DNA from: Erythroxylum novogranatense
Lineage: Eukaryota > Streptophyta > Magnoliopsida > Malpighiales > Erythroxylaceae
Reading direction: 5' to 3'
NCBI GenBank assembly: GCA_029891385.1
Contig: CM057230.1
Location: 39,713,858 to 39,777,857, forward strand
Length of the DNA: 64,000 nucleotides
The notes beneath the pieces were generated by a model. The model did no database searches. It was not told the origin of the DNA and worked only from the letters and a program-made list of their open reading frames with translations. Positions 11,850 through 25,940 of this stretch are shown one piece after another. Numbering within the stretch: the stretch's first letter is position 1; every line of letters starts with the position of its first letter. Both the position numbers and the translations under genes were made by a program.

Positions 11850-12853
11850 CAACGTTGTGAATTTCGTTCCGTTCCGGCCGATACTGACTGAAAAACGGTA
11901 CCATAAGAGACATAAAGGTACCGGGGATAAATTCTGGTTGGCACCGGCCAATTTCGACGGTACCGGCCGGTATTCAAAATACCGGTCAAATACCAATCGG
12001 TACCGAAAATTTTAAAAAATTGGGGGACATTTTTGCAATATTTTAAAATTTTAAAAATTATATTTTAAAATTAATTATATTTATTAATAATTATTAAATT
12101 AATTTTATATATTAAATAAATTTGTAATTATGTCCAATTAAATGTAAAATGAAATGAAATGTGAAAATAACAATTCTAAAACAATAATTCAAAATTTTGA
12201 TAAAATAGAAAATAATTCAAAATTCAAAATTTTGAATTAGTTTCATTATTTTACAATTAATTATTATATTTAGATAATTATTATCTATAGATATATATTA
12301 TATATAGATAATTATTATATATAGAAATAATTAAAATATAATAAAGATATATATAAACTAAATTGAATAAGATATAAACAAAAACTAAATTAAATAATTA
12401 ACAACTTTACAATATGACAATGGACTATTTTATAATTTAAAAAATTCAGGGACAATTTTATAAATTTAAAAATATTTTGTATTATTGTAATATTTTAAAT
12501 ACTTTGTATTATTCTTAATTTTATAATTTTATGATGATAATTGTTTTATTTATATTAATTGTGGTTATTATTATATGAAAAATATTTAAAATTATTGTTA
12601 TTTCATATTAATTTTCATTATTATTTATTATTAAGATTTTTGAAGCATAGTTGATGGAAGCAATAAACTAGTAAAATATACAATACAACTGTATAATATA
12701 CCAATATAGACTATTTTGCAATTCTTAAAAATTTTAGAGACTATTTCATAAATTTAAAATTTTTAAAAGCGGATCCCAGATTAACCGATACCAAGACAAA
12801 TCTGATTCAGTTTCAATCCAATACTAAATGCAGATGCAGTATTCATAACATTA
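11850..12853. mobile_element. hAT-like non-autonomous DNA element
   Basis: The left end CAACGTTGTGAAT and the reverse complement of the right end, TAATGTTATGAAT, match at 10 of 13 positions. They are flanked by near-identical 8-bp sequences GTGCCAAA (11842-11849) and GTGTCAAA (12854-12861), the duplication size of hAT transposons. The left third is rich in the palindromic phrase GGTACCGGCCGGTA and the rest is AT-rich (TATATAGATAATTATTA-like). There is no transposase. The class is inferred from the 8-bp duplication and imperfect termini. Confidence 0.5.
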
Positions 12854-12861
12854 GTGTCAAA

Positions 12862-14935
12862 GGGGCATTGCCTGGTAATAATTTGCTCTTCAAGTGTACC
12901 TGAGTGCTTCACTGGAGACTCTTTTTTAAGCACAATAATCATACAGTCGTGTTTGGAGTACTTCCGGTGTCATTTCGATAATTAGATTTTTAACTTCAAC
13001 GTAATACAATTTAAATATTGATGTTTTGAAATATTTAATTTTCATTATTTTTAATAATCAATCAATCAATTAATTAATTAATTAATTAAGAAGTATTGCT
13101 GCTAAAACTTTTCACAGTGCTTCACCATTGCATTGAAGTGGGCCTATTTTTGAAATATATAAAATTATTATTATTAATTCTAACTTAAGTTAATTAACCA
13201 GCTTTGCTTCCAAAGCAATTTGAATAAAAATAAATCAAACATATAAATGGAATACGTAATTCAATATGCATTAAAAACATAAATGACACATGTAATTGAA
13301 TAAGAATAAATAAATAAATTACATGCATATATAAAACCTTATTTGATTTTAATTATTTATATAATATCAATAATTTAAAATAAAACTTTTAACTCTTTGA
13401 TAATTAAATTAAATTAAATCAATAGTTATTAAATAAATCCAATTTACGTTATAAATAGAAATTTAATTTGAATTTTGAAAATAATTTTAAATTCAAATAG
13501 AAATCATTTTCATTTATTTTAACTCCTTTAATAACTTAAATTGGAATAATTATCAAAAATATTCTTCTTACTTATTATAATTTTACATTTTAATCTAATT
13601 AGAAAACCATTTTTACTCTAATTAAAAAATATTTTAACATAAAAGAAAATAATTTTAAATTAAATAAAATATATCAAATTTAACTAAGAAATTTTATTAC
13701 ATTATTTATTCATTTATATATTATTTTCTTAATTAAACAAAAACATTCCTTAATAAATTAAAAACATTTTTAAATATTAAATAAAGCTCAATTTTCTTAA
13801 TTAATAAGTGGAAATATTTTAAATTTAATTATGAAAATATCTTTTAATAAATTAAGAAAATTGTTATTCAAATTAATAAAAATAATTTATAAATAAAATA
13901 GAATAATAACCCTTTTAGAAAAATAATAAACCTAATTTATTTCAACTAAATTGGAAAGAATTACTTTAATTAAAAAATCTTAATTATTTAATAAAATATT
14001 TTTATCAATTTTAAAAGAGTTTAATTAATTACTAATTCCATTCCAATTGAACTATCTTTAATTTTAATCTAACTAAGAAAATAATTAATTCAACCATAAA
14101 ACTGATTTAATTTCTAAAACAATTTGAAGATTGTGTTTGATATTGTAACTTATTCTAATTTGTATTCAAAATTAGGTTACTTATTCTAATTTGTATTCCA
14201 ACTTAAGTTCAGGTATCTTTATTACCAAAAAATCCCCTTATTCCAGATGTAGAATAACTTAGCCGATGTCCAGACAAGCTTTAATGTTTGTTTATGTTTT
14301 CAGAAGAATATCCAAATTACCTACCTCAATCTGGTAGCCTACGCTGGTTTTTACTGTTGCTAGATTTAAGAACATGGCGGCAATTGTCGGTTGTTATAAG
14401 ATATTGAATTCCCACTAAAAGAACTTCAATTGCAATTATAGTAATTGATTAATGATGGTGGTTGGAAATCATCTGTGTACACATTAAATCTGATTTTCAA
14501 ATTAGAATTTGCAATATTTACAGAATCAATTCTAGAAATAACAATCAAACGATATCACTGTTAAAAGATTAGGACAAAAGATAAATTAAATCTTTTATAA
14601 TTTCTGGTAATTTATAACTTAATTAAAATTCAAAGATGATAAAATATGAAATACAAATCGTACCGTATTATAAATATGAAATCATATAATTCCTCTAAAC
14701 CTACATGTCTAAAATATTATACATGCTCATGTTACCAATTACCAGTTGCCACAAACACATATACAGAAAAAGGAAATCAGGAATCGGTAACAACAGTATA
14801 GATGCAAGTTACAAACTTTATAGAGATAAAGATTTGCAATCTTTATCAACAATGAGAGTGTAATCAAAAGTTGCACCGAGGAGGTGAAGCAGGTTGGAAA
14901 AGTTAGGCACAAGTATTTCTACACTCTTAACGTAT
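12862..14935. other. AT-rich intergenic spacer
   Basis: Extremely AT-rich sequence with an (AATT)n run at about 13064-13091. No gene, LTR or RNA was recognised. The last 130 bases are the likely 3' UTR of the kinase gene. Confidence 0.6.
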
Positions 14936-17900
14936 TCATGGGGCCTGCCGGTGAGATGGCGACGGGGATGCATTAGGTGTAAAATGAAGAGGGGAGTGAT
15001 GCTTTCTCAATAGGGACTTCCGGACAGGTGACTGATCTGATGTACGATTCAAGTGTGAAAGTTTGGAAGCACTTTTTGGAGCTTCAATTTCTTCCAGTGT
15101 AGCTAATACCTCAGACATAGGAGGCCTCACCTTAGCTTCATTGTTTAGGCACTGTAAGGCTACGTTTGATGCCATAAAGGAACCTTTTTGAGGATACTGC
15201 CCCCCCAACTTGGTGTCCATAATCCGGAATACTTTCCTTTTGTCACCCAGATAGGGTCTCGCCCACTCTACCAAATTCTGCTCCAAACCAACCTTTGTTG
15301 TATCAATAGCACGTCTCCCTGATAGTAGTTCAAGTAGCACAACCCCAAAGCTATATACGTCACTTTTGGCTGACAGCCGACCTGTTTGCGTTGCACAAAC
15401 GAAGCTACATTAGACAAATAAGTTGGCTCAAATTTGCAACAAATCCATGCACAACATGAGTTGCAAATCATGTGTACACATTAAATCAGAGCAAATACAT
15501 ACTCCATGGCAATTTAGAACACAAAGACATCATCATAATGGACTAGAAAAGAATAATGAAGTCCGTTGTAAAACGTCAAGAAATGCACCACAAAGTCGCA
15601 GATCTTTCCTTTGAAAGCAATGGTAGGACCCCTCCAATTCTATAAAAGCGAATTTCGTCACCCATATGATCATGATTTTTTAATTACTAGGCTAGGTCTC
15701 TGAAATATTTAAGCGACATAACCTAAAACCTTGCCTTTTCAACATCATTCAGCAATAACACAATCTTCCCTAAAATCTATCATTCCAAACCAAAGTTTCT
15801 GTTGGAAAGGTTTGGGCATCAAATAGGGATACAAGTCATCCACCAACCGTCATTACTTGAAGGTCTACCTAGATTGTCCTCGATGGGATGGCTTGTTTAA
15901 GATATAAATACTTAATTCACAAAAAAAAAGTCTTATCAACAACTTAGCTTTTTTGTATCACAATTTAGGAAATAACAGTAATTAAGCGGTTAAAAAAGCT
16001 TCAAAAATACACGGAAAACGCGCTATTACTTGAAAAGAGAACAATTGACAGACCTGTGGCAACATATTCAGGAGCTGCATACCCTTGAGTACCCATAACT
16101 TGAGTCGACACATGAGTTCTATCACCAGTAGGGCCTGCCTTGGCCAAACCAAAATCAGAAAGTTTTGCATTGAATTCCTACAAGCCAAAGCATTTTAATG
16201 TCAAATTACTATTTTATTTCGTAGGAAGAAGATTGAAATGCAAGTTCAAGAAGAAAAGGAAAAGAATATGAAGAAGGACATGAACTCTTCGACTTTATGC
16301 TATCATACTGCATCAAGAAGAATATTTGAAGCCTTGAAATCACGGTAGATAACTTGGGACTCTGCATCATGAAGGAAAGAGAGCCCTCTAGCAGCACCTA
16401 TGGCAACTTTCATTCTCACCGCCCACGATAGTGGTTGTGGTCCCACTGAAAAACAAAATTAGTATCAAGGTCTCCTGATGTTTATTGTTCAGACAATATT
16501 TTCATAATTTCTGCATTTCATAACAGCCCTACTTACGCAAAATATAGGACAGCTCAAGTCAAAATTTTGCTGCAGTTAATTTTCCCAATTTAGGTCTTAC
16601 AGAACAGCCTTTAAATCACCGCACAAGAAAAATTAACCATTTCTATCTGCTACTGCTTGTTATCCATATTTGGTCAGCACCCAAATGAAAGCAGCTACTT
16701 GCATCCTTACAAATTTATGAAGCTGGAAGGAGCTGCTAAAACCCCAAACACTAGGGAGAAAAGTACAAATTAGACAAGTGGAGCCTTAGTTCTAGTTACC
16801 TAGTTGGATAGGCAACTACTTATAAAGGCAATGATTACTTGCCATCCAGGAGGATTAGTCACACTAGTGCCCTAGTTGGATAGGCAACTACTTATAAAGG
16901 CGATGATTACTTGCCATCCAGGATGATTTGCCACAATAGTGCCAAGAAATAGCCCAAATTTAAACGCAAAGGAACTCCAGGAATTTTTCAGGTAACAGAT
17001 TCATACACAGAAAGGAAATTCGGAAGTTTAATGGATGATCCCCTAATCAAGGATGGTCTCCTGGCCACCATGACTATCAAAGACTCTACTTTCCTCTTTA
17101 TGAATGAGGTAAATTACTGCCCATGCATGATGGAAATATGTTTTATCTATCCACAGGGCAATAGAAAGAGGTGCAAGAGATAGTGATAAGCAAAATAAAA
17201 GGTAAATGGGCAGATTAAACACTTTATTGTGTAAGAAAATAGAATAGCATATTGCCTTCTTGTATTCCTGTTTCTTGACAAACATAGAAGGAGAAATATT
17301 GGAAGGAAATTAGCTTAAAGAAAGGATAATGTAGGGGAAAAAGTATTCCAAGTAAACGCAGAGTTACTTACTTCTAAATAGATGGTTTTCTAAACTCCCT
17401 TTAGGCATGAACTCATAGACTAAAAGCCTGTTTTCACCTTCCAAGCAATACCCAATCAGTTTCACAAGATTTGGGTGATGAAGTTGCCCAAGATAATTAA
17501 CCTCTGTCTGTTAAAAAATTTACCAATTACAAAATAAAGGACATATGTAATATGAAAAGTACTTTTTAAAAGAATAAGAAACTTACCAACCACTCCTTAT
17601 GGCCCTGAAAACCATCAGGTTTCAACTTCTTAACCGCAACAACCATTCCCAATCCAGGCTTTGCAGCAGTCAACGTATTTTCATCAATCCAACCTTTGAA
17701 AACATAACCAAATCCACCTTCACCAAGAAGACTGTCAGGACGGAAGTTTCTAGTGGCATTTTTTAGCTCATTGAATGTGAAACCTTTTAAATTTGGTGAC
17801 CCCAATATTTCACCTTCAGTCCTTGGTGTGGGAAGGTTTTCAGAATTGCTCGCTCCACTGTATGAAGAAATGGTCAAAGAGGAAGGAACTGAAGAACGAC

Positions 17901-19327
17901 TAGTTTTAGTTGATGGTCTTGAAGCACCTGATACTCGCAATAACAGAAAGTGGAGCAAGGCTTCAATTTTGATACCAAAATACAAAAAAATTGGGAAAGC
18001 AATCTACAAACTTGCAGGTGGGTCCTACTTCATAACCTACACTACAGCCCAGGTAACAAGTATGCAAAAGAAGTTTTAACCATCGGGATCTGGTTCCATC
18101 TTCTCAGAGCTTAAAGCTTATAAAACTAAAACAGCTAGATCTTAAAGCAATGACAACATTTCTGGAAGATAAGATCTTAATTATGTGCAGATCCTAGCAT
18201 GGACGAGTATGTTAAAACTAAACTCTTCTGCATATGTAACCTCATTTTCCAACATCCTTATTACAGTAGGCAGAAACCAAGTAATCAAATTAGATGTAAC
18301 CCCTTACATAATCAACTCATGTCCATTAAGAATTATATTTAATCCCAATTGGTGAGTTGGTATCCAAATTAAAGGCACATACAACAAGTTTGAATAATTT
18401 AAGTCAAAATTTAATCATAAAAGCATAGGCATCAAACATCAACATTTATAAGTATTAAAATCATGCAAATTTCAAAAGATGCAATTCATAAAATCGTTTT
18501 CCAAACTAATCATTCTCATAACTTCTTATTATGCTGATCCATCCAAAAAGTTATCCAGGATGCAGAGATCAACAATTGATGAAGAAAGCCTACCAAGGGA
18601 AAAGGGCATAGCTACTTCAAACAAAATGCAAAAAAAGAAAGAAAGAAAGAAAGAAAGAGCGACTCCAGAACAGTTGAAAGAAAGAAATGACGTAAACATA
18701 ACAGAATTTTTTATATAATTTATATTTATAGGAGTTTCTTTGTAGACGAGTTTAAACTACCAAAAAAAAGTCCTTATAAAAATAACTATTTTAATATTGA
18801 ATTTCAATTCGGTATGTTTTTATCTTGAGCTTTAGTTTTTTACCATAATTAAAGTTTTTTTAATCAGTTATTAGGATCAATAAGGTTTAGCTTCATAGTT
18901 ATGTTTAGTAAAAATCTAAAACCCGCAAAAGTACAGATTGCTACCAAATGAAGACAGAGAGTTCTGCTTCAGATAAATGATTGAAAAGGGTGCCCAACAA
19001 CAAAATCAACCCAAAATCTACAGGCATAAGGTTCAAAAATTAAAATCATCACCGTATAAAACGAGCCATACCCAACAAAGAAAACCACACAATGAAAGCA
19101 GAAGTCAAGCAATCCTGACCTTTTAGACAAAAACCATAAAGCACGAAGCTTGCGAAATATCAAGCAAAACCGATTTAACACAAGCACCCGAGAAGCAAGG
19201 CACAAAGAAAAAAAAAAAAAGGTAGAGCAAAGGAAACCAGTTACAAAGAGAGAGGGTTACCAGAGGGAGTATGCGAGCTCTGGGTGGCGTCTACTTTTAA
19301 GGCAGAAGACTTTAAGCAGTTGCCCAT
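14936..19327 (-). CDS. PBL2/3: Receptor-like cytoplasmic kinase, PBL2/PBL3 (APK2A/APK2B) type
   Basis: Six minus-strand exons (19327-19261, 17927-17587, 17507-17372, 16445-16309, 16177-16054, 15381-14936) join in phase into 416 residues. The ATG at 19327 gives MGNC, a signal for N-myristoylation at Gly2 and S-acylation at Cys4, so the kinase should sit on the plasma membrane. Kinase landmarks are the glycine loop GEGGFG (91-96), the VAVK lysine (122), catalytic YRDFK with Asp217, DFG (235-237) and APE (262-264). The Tyr in YRD and the activation-segment [11 protein letters not shown] match the APK2 branch of RLCK subfamily VII. Family members relay signals from cell-surface receptors in immunity and growth; the exact role here is inference. 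Tail residues are Ser/Pro-rich. The gene is intact; intron 1 is 1.3 kb and intron 3 has a 72-bp tandem duplication. Confidence 0.95.
16799..16942. repeat. 72-bp tandem duplication in a kinase intron
   Basis: Two head-to-tail copies (16799-16870 and 16871-16942), each starting CCTAGTTGGATAGGCAACTA, lie in the third intron of the kinase gene. They differ at a few positions. No function is apparent. Confidence 0.9.
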
Positions 19328-21235
19328 ACCGGCGACGCTCTTCAACTTAAGTTTCTGGTGTTCTAACTTCTAACAATGAAAGAAATTGAAGACCCATATC
19401 ATAAAACTCCAGAAGCCAGCCGAAGTACAGCCCGTGCAAATTGACCAAGTGGGGTTCTTTCTCGGTTTGATCCAGGTGGAAGATACACTATGCTACACAA
19501 CACGATAAAACACATAGCTGACACTCTACAAAGTACAAACCGTGTTTTGAATACGTATGCGCCAGCCGTTGCCTTATAGTCAGCCGGCGCTCTGTTTGGG
19601 TATATTTCAGTTTACGTTAATGCCCTTGTTTGATATTCGTGTGGAGTGTGGACTGAGATTGAGAATTTCATTAGATGTTTTTCAGCCCCTTTCTTTCTTC
19701 TTAATAATAATATTATTAATATAATTTAAGGCACATATGACACATCTCGTGTTCCTTTTTAAGATTAAACAATCTCCTATTAATTTTCACCTTAACATAT
19801 TTTATTAGACTTTTAAATAAGCACATTCTTAAGTCTTAACTACAAAACTACTATAATATAATAAAATAACTTAGCTGAATTTTATGTATTAAAATTTAAA
19901 ATATATATAGTTTCAACTCTAAATAGCAAATTTGATGTATATTTATATTAAACAATATAAAAAATTTAACAAAATTTGAATATATGTGATATTTTAATTT
20001 AAGTTTTATTTGTAAATTTAATTATTTGATTAAAAGTATGAAATTTTTACTTTTAAAACATAATGACATACATAGTTTATTATATCTTAATATTATTTTT
20101 AAATATTTGAAAATTTGTTGCATTTAGTTGTTTTGTTGTAAGAACATTTCATTTATTAAATTAAAAGTAAAAATTTTAATATACATAGAGATGGTTAATT
20201 TAACAAATATTAGAATTCATTCAAAATTAATTAACAAAGCTATGAAAATATGAGGAATGTTAGGGGGGGATTTGGAATGATTTATTTAAGCGAGTGAAAT
20301 TAGATACTTTTGGTATAGACAGGAAAATGAAGTGATGGTGGAAAAGAATCATCCTTGAAATAAATAAATAAAATGAAGGCCAATAAATAAATTATCAACT
20401 GCTAACTAGTAGAGGATAGTCGTCAAACCACGGAAGCATCCACCTTTGGTCTACCATTACCACCTGTGGTCTACGCTAATGCACATTAATTGCGTGACAG
20501 GAATTTGATCATGTCAGTCTGACTCTGACCCTCCTCATCAAAAATTAAAATTTTATACAAACATATTTCCTTACCAATTGATGCAATATTACAAGGGATG
20601 GTTTCTATATTTTAACTTTCAGGACAAAAGTAAGCTCAGCTCTTTGTTTGTTGTGTGTAATCTTGAACTCATTGTAATATTGGCTTAGATGAATATTTTT
20701 CTTTTATTTTTTTTAAAAGCTTAGCTCAGTTTATACTCAAAAATTAATTTTTCTCAAATTTAAGTGAAAAGTTTGAGAATTTCTCAACCCTTCTTACATG
20801 GCACAATTATGTATGTGAATGTGGACTGGACTGGATATAAGTCAGAGGTTCGACATTGACTAGTCGGGCAATCTTGAAATACTTTTTCTTTGATTCCTAT
20901 ATTTTTGTCTTGGGTCAAAAATTCCAATACAAACTCTATTTTTTTTTCTTTTTTTTTTAAATGCAAGTGTTAGACAATTGGGCAACACGCGTGTCGTTGG
21001 ACAGGTGACAATACGAGAGTGGAATCATACCAATAAGTTGTCAAGTCTTTCAACACACACTAGGCTAAATTGGTTTGAATCACCTTTAAGAGTCTTGAAA
21101 CGTGGCCTAACCACATATTTCCCATATACAACTTCCACAGCCTTGGGCGATCCGTGATGTGCCCTCTTTTATGATTCACCCACGACACTTTCACATAATA
21201 ATGTTTTGAGTTAAAGATTGAAACTTGAAGTGAGA
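19328..21235. other. kinase promoter region and spacer
   Basis: The first few hundred bases are the 5' UTR and promoter of the minus-strand kinase; no clear TATA box was found. The rest is AT-rich spacer. Nothing else was recognised up to the Copia element at 21236. Confidence 0.5.
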
Positions 21236-21601
21236 TGTTCGAATACTCTCGTGGTCCATACAATTCACAACCATCTCAACATTTCTGAAACGATGTGATG
21301 GTCTGTAGTTGTCTGTTGTCTCTTTAATGAACAAAGCAATATATGGACAGTTATAAGTTATTTTTGAGTCCTTGACTTTCTACTTTCGTTTTAAGAAAAA
21401 TTCAAACCATTAACTTGAGAGATTGAGAATTAGAATATTTAGAAATATTCCATTCACCAGTGGGATTTAATCCGTGGATATAGTTTTTCCAGAAGGCAAT
21501 AGCTGGAGGTATGATTTGTTTAAGTTATGCTTCCGCTTATGTTTTGATATATATATATACATGAGGATTTGTGAAATGTACATAAATGAATTATTCTAAC
21601 A
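21236..21601 (+). repeat. 5' LTR of Copia A
   Basis: It starts TGTTCGAATACTCTCGTGG and ends TTATTCTAACA, and matches 36904-37216, including the (TA)n stretch before GAGGATTTGTGAAATG. It is about 50 bp longer than the 3' copy. Confidence 0.88.
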
Positions 21602-21614
21602 TTTAGCATCAGGG

Positions 21615-22889
21615 CCTTACTGTATGCCTCTGTTTTGCGTATGCGCTGGTTCCTTTATTTGTTAAACATATGCTCTATTTTGTTTTTATGGAGACTGAAT
21701 ATGCATGTGCGAGGAAGAGTTGGACGTTGGTGTGCATGTGGGATGTCATGGTTGTATTTTGGCATATCATGTTGCACAGTGCACCAACTAAAGGCGTGAT
21801 GCATGCCGAGAGGATGGAAGTCGTTAGGTTGCATGGCGGTTTTGGACATCGCCATCTATGCAACGTGCGTCTTGTTTCTTCCCCTGGGTGTGTCATGACC
21901 GTCGTTGGCTCATCACTGTCGTTCCACTCTCCAACAACGTCTCTTCCACACGTCTAACTAGCCTCTACTTCGGGTCGAAACCGGGTCACACCGACCTGGT
22001 TGGAGCTTGAAGACAACTGTTATATTTTTTAATTTTTTTAAAAAAATCTTAATTAATTAAATAATATTTAATTAAGTTAATGTTTTGGTTCTTTTTTGAG
22101 TTAATTAAGCACTTAACCTAATTTTTGTGATTTTTAACTATAAAAACGTTCTTTGGAATTAATATTTTGTGAATATTAATTATGTTTAATTTCTATGTCT
22201 AACAAATTAAGTATTATGCATTTAAAATTGTATGATTAATATTTGTATTAAATTAGACATGCAAGATTAAATAGTGTGATTTTATGCACATTAAAGTTGT
22301 TTATTTGTTAAATAACTATTTGCACACTTTATATACGTAATTAACTGAAAGCTGTATGTATAAATTTATGAACATTATACATGCAAAAGTAGATTAAATA
22401 ATTTGTGCATGATTACTTGATTTATTTGCATTATTAATTATTTGATGCAATATTTAGTTTAATTATGATTAAAGTAATGTAAGGTAATTCATATAATTTT
22501 AATTAGTTAGACAATAGCCACATCATCTTCAATTGATTAAAATTATATATTTAAGTTTATGGATCTTTGTAAACATTAGTTGTAGTTAATCATATATATA
22601 TATATATATATATATTAAAATTTAGTCACAGAATTTTTTTATATGTATATAATTAATTAGGATAAAATATCACATTATATTTCTTGATTTACACACAATA
22701 ATTAAGAAAAGAAATATAATTTGATAGTTTTATCAAATGGATATAATTGAGTAGAATTTTAGCCACATGCAAATTTTATGTCACTAGATTCCTGAATTCA
22801 TACATGATTTACATTGGTAAAACATAGCAAATTTTGGTCTCATATTTTTAGTTAATGAGCATGTATGCTTAGTAATTTTTGCAGTTATT
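21615..22889 (+). other. Leader region of Copia A
   Basis: This is untranslated leader between the primer-binding site and gag. Open frames at 21655-21957 overlap on both strands and show no domain. The rest is AT-rich, with a (TA)n run at about 22593-22614. Its length is unusual for this LTR size, so part may be a further unrecognised insertion. Confidence 0.45.
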
Positions 22890-23665
22890 TTACCTGTAAA
22901 TATCTCTGAAGTTAAGTGTGACATTCCTGAATTAAAGGATGATAATTATAAGGTATGGAGGGAGAGAGTGCTTCTTCATTTACACTGAATGGGTATAGAT
23001 TATGTTATAAGGAAAGACGAAGCACCTGCTATCACTAAAACTAGCACTCCAGATGTAGTTAGTCTTTATGACAAATGGGAGAGATCCAATCATCTCTCTA
23101 TAATGTTCATAAAGACTATGTTATATGTTGGTATTTGTGGTTTTGTTGACCATATTAAGGTGAAAGATCTTTTAAAAGCCATCGATGAGCAATTTGTAAC
23201 ATCTGACAAGGCTCTTACTAGCACTTTAATAATGGAATTATCATTTATAAGGCTCACCGAGATAAAAGGTGTGTGTGATCATATCATGCGTATGAGGGAC
23301 ATAGCAGCTCAACTATAAGCTTTAGACGTGAATGTTAGAATTATTCCTAGTTCATTTTATTCTGAACATTCTGCCCCAATAATATAGCCCTTTTTAAATT
23401 TTCTTACAACACACATAAAGACAAATGGTCAATTAATGAGTTATTGATCATGTGTGCTCAAGAATAAGGGGAATTGGCTATGGAAGAAAGCGAAAAAGTG
23501 AACTTGGCTATGCAAGGAAAGAAAAAGATGGATTAGGGAAAAAATAACGGAAAAGGTAAGATTCCTCCTCAACCCAAGATAAAAGAAAGCATCAAAGTGT
23601 TTCTTTTACAAAAAGAGGGGACACATGAAGAAAGAATGCTTAAAATTTATGAACTAGCTCGAAAT
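22890..23665 (+). pseudogene. Copia A gag remnant
   Basis: The reading frame around 22920-23318 encodes a UBN2-type Gag (ELKDDNYKVWRERVLLHL, then KDLLKAIDEQFVTSDKAL), interrupted by a stop before MGIDYV and another after DIAAQL. Frameshifted Gag tail continues to a degenerate zinc knuckle, CFFYKKRGHMKKEC, near 23600-23640. It is non-functional. Confidence 0.8.
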
Positions 23666-23724
23666 GAAAGGTACTCACTTTTCATTTGTTTGTTATGAAT
23701 CTAATATGGTTAGTGTTAATCATA

Positions 23725-24104
23725 ACACATAGTGGATTGATTCTGGTTCAACAATCCATGTTTCAATTACCTTGCAAGATATGCACAACCTAAGGAAATT
23801 AGTGGGAAGTGAATACTACATTTATTCAGGATGCAAGATGAGTTCACATATGGAAGCCATTGAAATTTTTAATTTGACGTTAAGCAAAAGTTTTACTTTA
23901 CATCTAGAAAATTCCTTTCTTTTACTCAGTTTTTTTTCTAAATTTAATTGCTATTTCAAGACTTGTACCATCGAGTTTACCTTTAATTTTATAGATTTTG
24001 TTTTTCAATTATCCAATAAATCCAAATTTCTTGGTCTTGATGTTTTGATTGATGGTCTTTATTATCTTAAATTACAAAATGACATTGCTTATACTTTTAT
24101 GCAT
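23725..24104 (+). pseudogene. Copia A protease-region remnant
   Basis: The protease active site is still readable as WIDSGSTIHVS at about 23731-23763. It runs into the frame at 23772-24128 that ends inside element B. The downstream domain has lost segments compared with intact Copia proteases. Confidence 0.7.
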
Positions 24105-24109
24105 ATTAC

Positions 24110-25925
24110 TGTTAGAGTAGTGCCCTAAAGGCAATCGCCTTTAGCGCGTTTTGTACAAAGTTGTGTACATACTTTATGGATAAATAAAGAAAGGCATATT
24201 TCATTAATTTGATATTCATTATTTATGAATTGATATTGATCTATGAACAAATTAATGAAGTTCATAATATATGACATAGCATGAAGGAAATTATGATGTG
24301 ATCATACTACTGAGATTCCTATCATGTGCAATTATGTCAAGATCTAAATTATCCTAGTCATAGGATTCTTGAAATTGGACATGATGTCCAGAGAGACTAA
24401 CACATTTCAAGCTCCTTGATTTGATCAAGCGGTGGATCTCGTAAAGCTGTAAATATGAGATATTTAGGGTTGAGATGTGAATGCTTACTAGAGGTAGTAA
24501 GTACATTGGATGACTCTATGAGATCATCACATGGATTTTCTATTCTAATGTCGGTGATAATCTCATCATAGTAATGGTGCAGTATCCTTAGACTTGAGGT
24601 ACTCGAGGATATCTTGAATCTTGATCACGTGCTTTGACTCCATTCCTTGTTGCCTTACGTGTCGCTCATAGGGTGGTGCTTGGAGTGCGGCTTGAGGTAT
24701 TGAAGGTAATTGAGTAGCCAATAGAGGATTCACCACTTACGTGATAGCGAAGATGATACCCATGGCCTCTTGTCGGGGTCATTACTTGGAAATCTCGGTA
24801 GATACTTATGTCATGAAGAGTGTCTTCATTGACATATAAAGTAATGAGTCCCGTGACAAGAAGCGATATCACTGGACTAGATTTGGCGTGCTCGGTCTAG
24901 TAAGAGTTAACACTTTGCCCATACTCATAACCAAGTGGGGTATAGCATGGTGAAAGGATGAATTGCACAGTAATTGTCTATGGAAAGGTTCGTGATAGGG
25001 TTCGTGATGAACATAGGTTCATTTTTCAAATCAATTACTTTCCGGTCAATTGGGGGTCATGATGTGTTGCTAGATACCGCTCATGACTTACTTAGATTAA
25101 GTGTTAATCTAAGTGGCCAACATAACCGGGAACCTAATGGGTCACACGCATAAGAGTGATTCGAAGAATTCGTAAAATAGTTTTGAATAGAGATCCAATA
25201 TATGGAGAGCAATAGGATTAAATGGATCTCGATGAGATCGAGATATGTCCCGATGAGATCGCGACATTGATATTGCTGAGACAGGTCTTCGGTGTTTTTT
25301 CCCATACCGGGACCGGTAGGCCGGTAGGACCGACTCCAGTGTGACTAGACCACTTCAGCATTTATATATATATATATATATATTAAGTAATTAATATATC
25401 ATCATTTACGTGGAAGGAGAGAAGCCTTGTCACCATTTGCATTTAATGTCTTTAAATGTTAAAGACAAAATATACAAAGGACAAAAATGAAGATGGTCTT
25501 CGTGGGTGACAAGTGGCCATGAGATAAAAGGCTATTTGAAGACTAAAGAGTAAGATGATGGTCGTGTAAGATGTAAGAAGGGTTTGAAAGAAAAGGGTTT
25601 TTCCTCTCTTCTCATTATCGATCATCTCCACTCTTCATCTTCTTCTCCAAGTTTCTCCAAGCTCCATTGTTGATTCCAAGCTCTCCAAGAATAAGGTAAG
25701 AGCTAACACTCTTTCCCTTGTTCTAGCTATTCCCGGGTCAAAGGGTTTGTCCCGGTTAGATTCTCCGATCTCTGCGTGGATATCGTTGGAGACGGTCTCC
25801 TTTGGCTGTTATGGTTTGATTTCGATATATAGACACATAGATCCTGGCTTTCGGGAAGGTCCCGGAACAAAAAAAAAAATTTCCGCACCGTGTGCATGTG
25901 ATGTACACACCGGGATTTTCCTACA
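24110..25925 (+). repeat. 5' LTR of Copia B
   Basis: This 1.8-kb LTR begins TGTTAGAGTAGTGCCC and ends TTTTCCTACA. It carries (TA)n near 25360-25382, where the 3' copy has a shorter (TA)n plus an expanded (TTAA)n tract. No protein-coding content is supported. Confidence 0.92.
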
Positions 25926-25926
25926 G

Positions 25927-25940
25927 TGGTATCAGAGCCA
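25927..25940 (+). other. Primer-binding site of Copia B
   Basis: TGGTATCAGAGCCA, complementary to the 3' end of initiator methionine tRNA, begins one base after the LTR. It primes minus-strand DNA synthesis in Copia elements. Confidence 0.9.

Noticed and set aside
21655..21957. Three overlapping open frames on both strands
   Set aside because: They lie in the leader of Copia A, and none resembles a known protein. Overlap on both strands points to chance.
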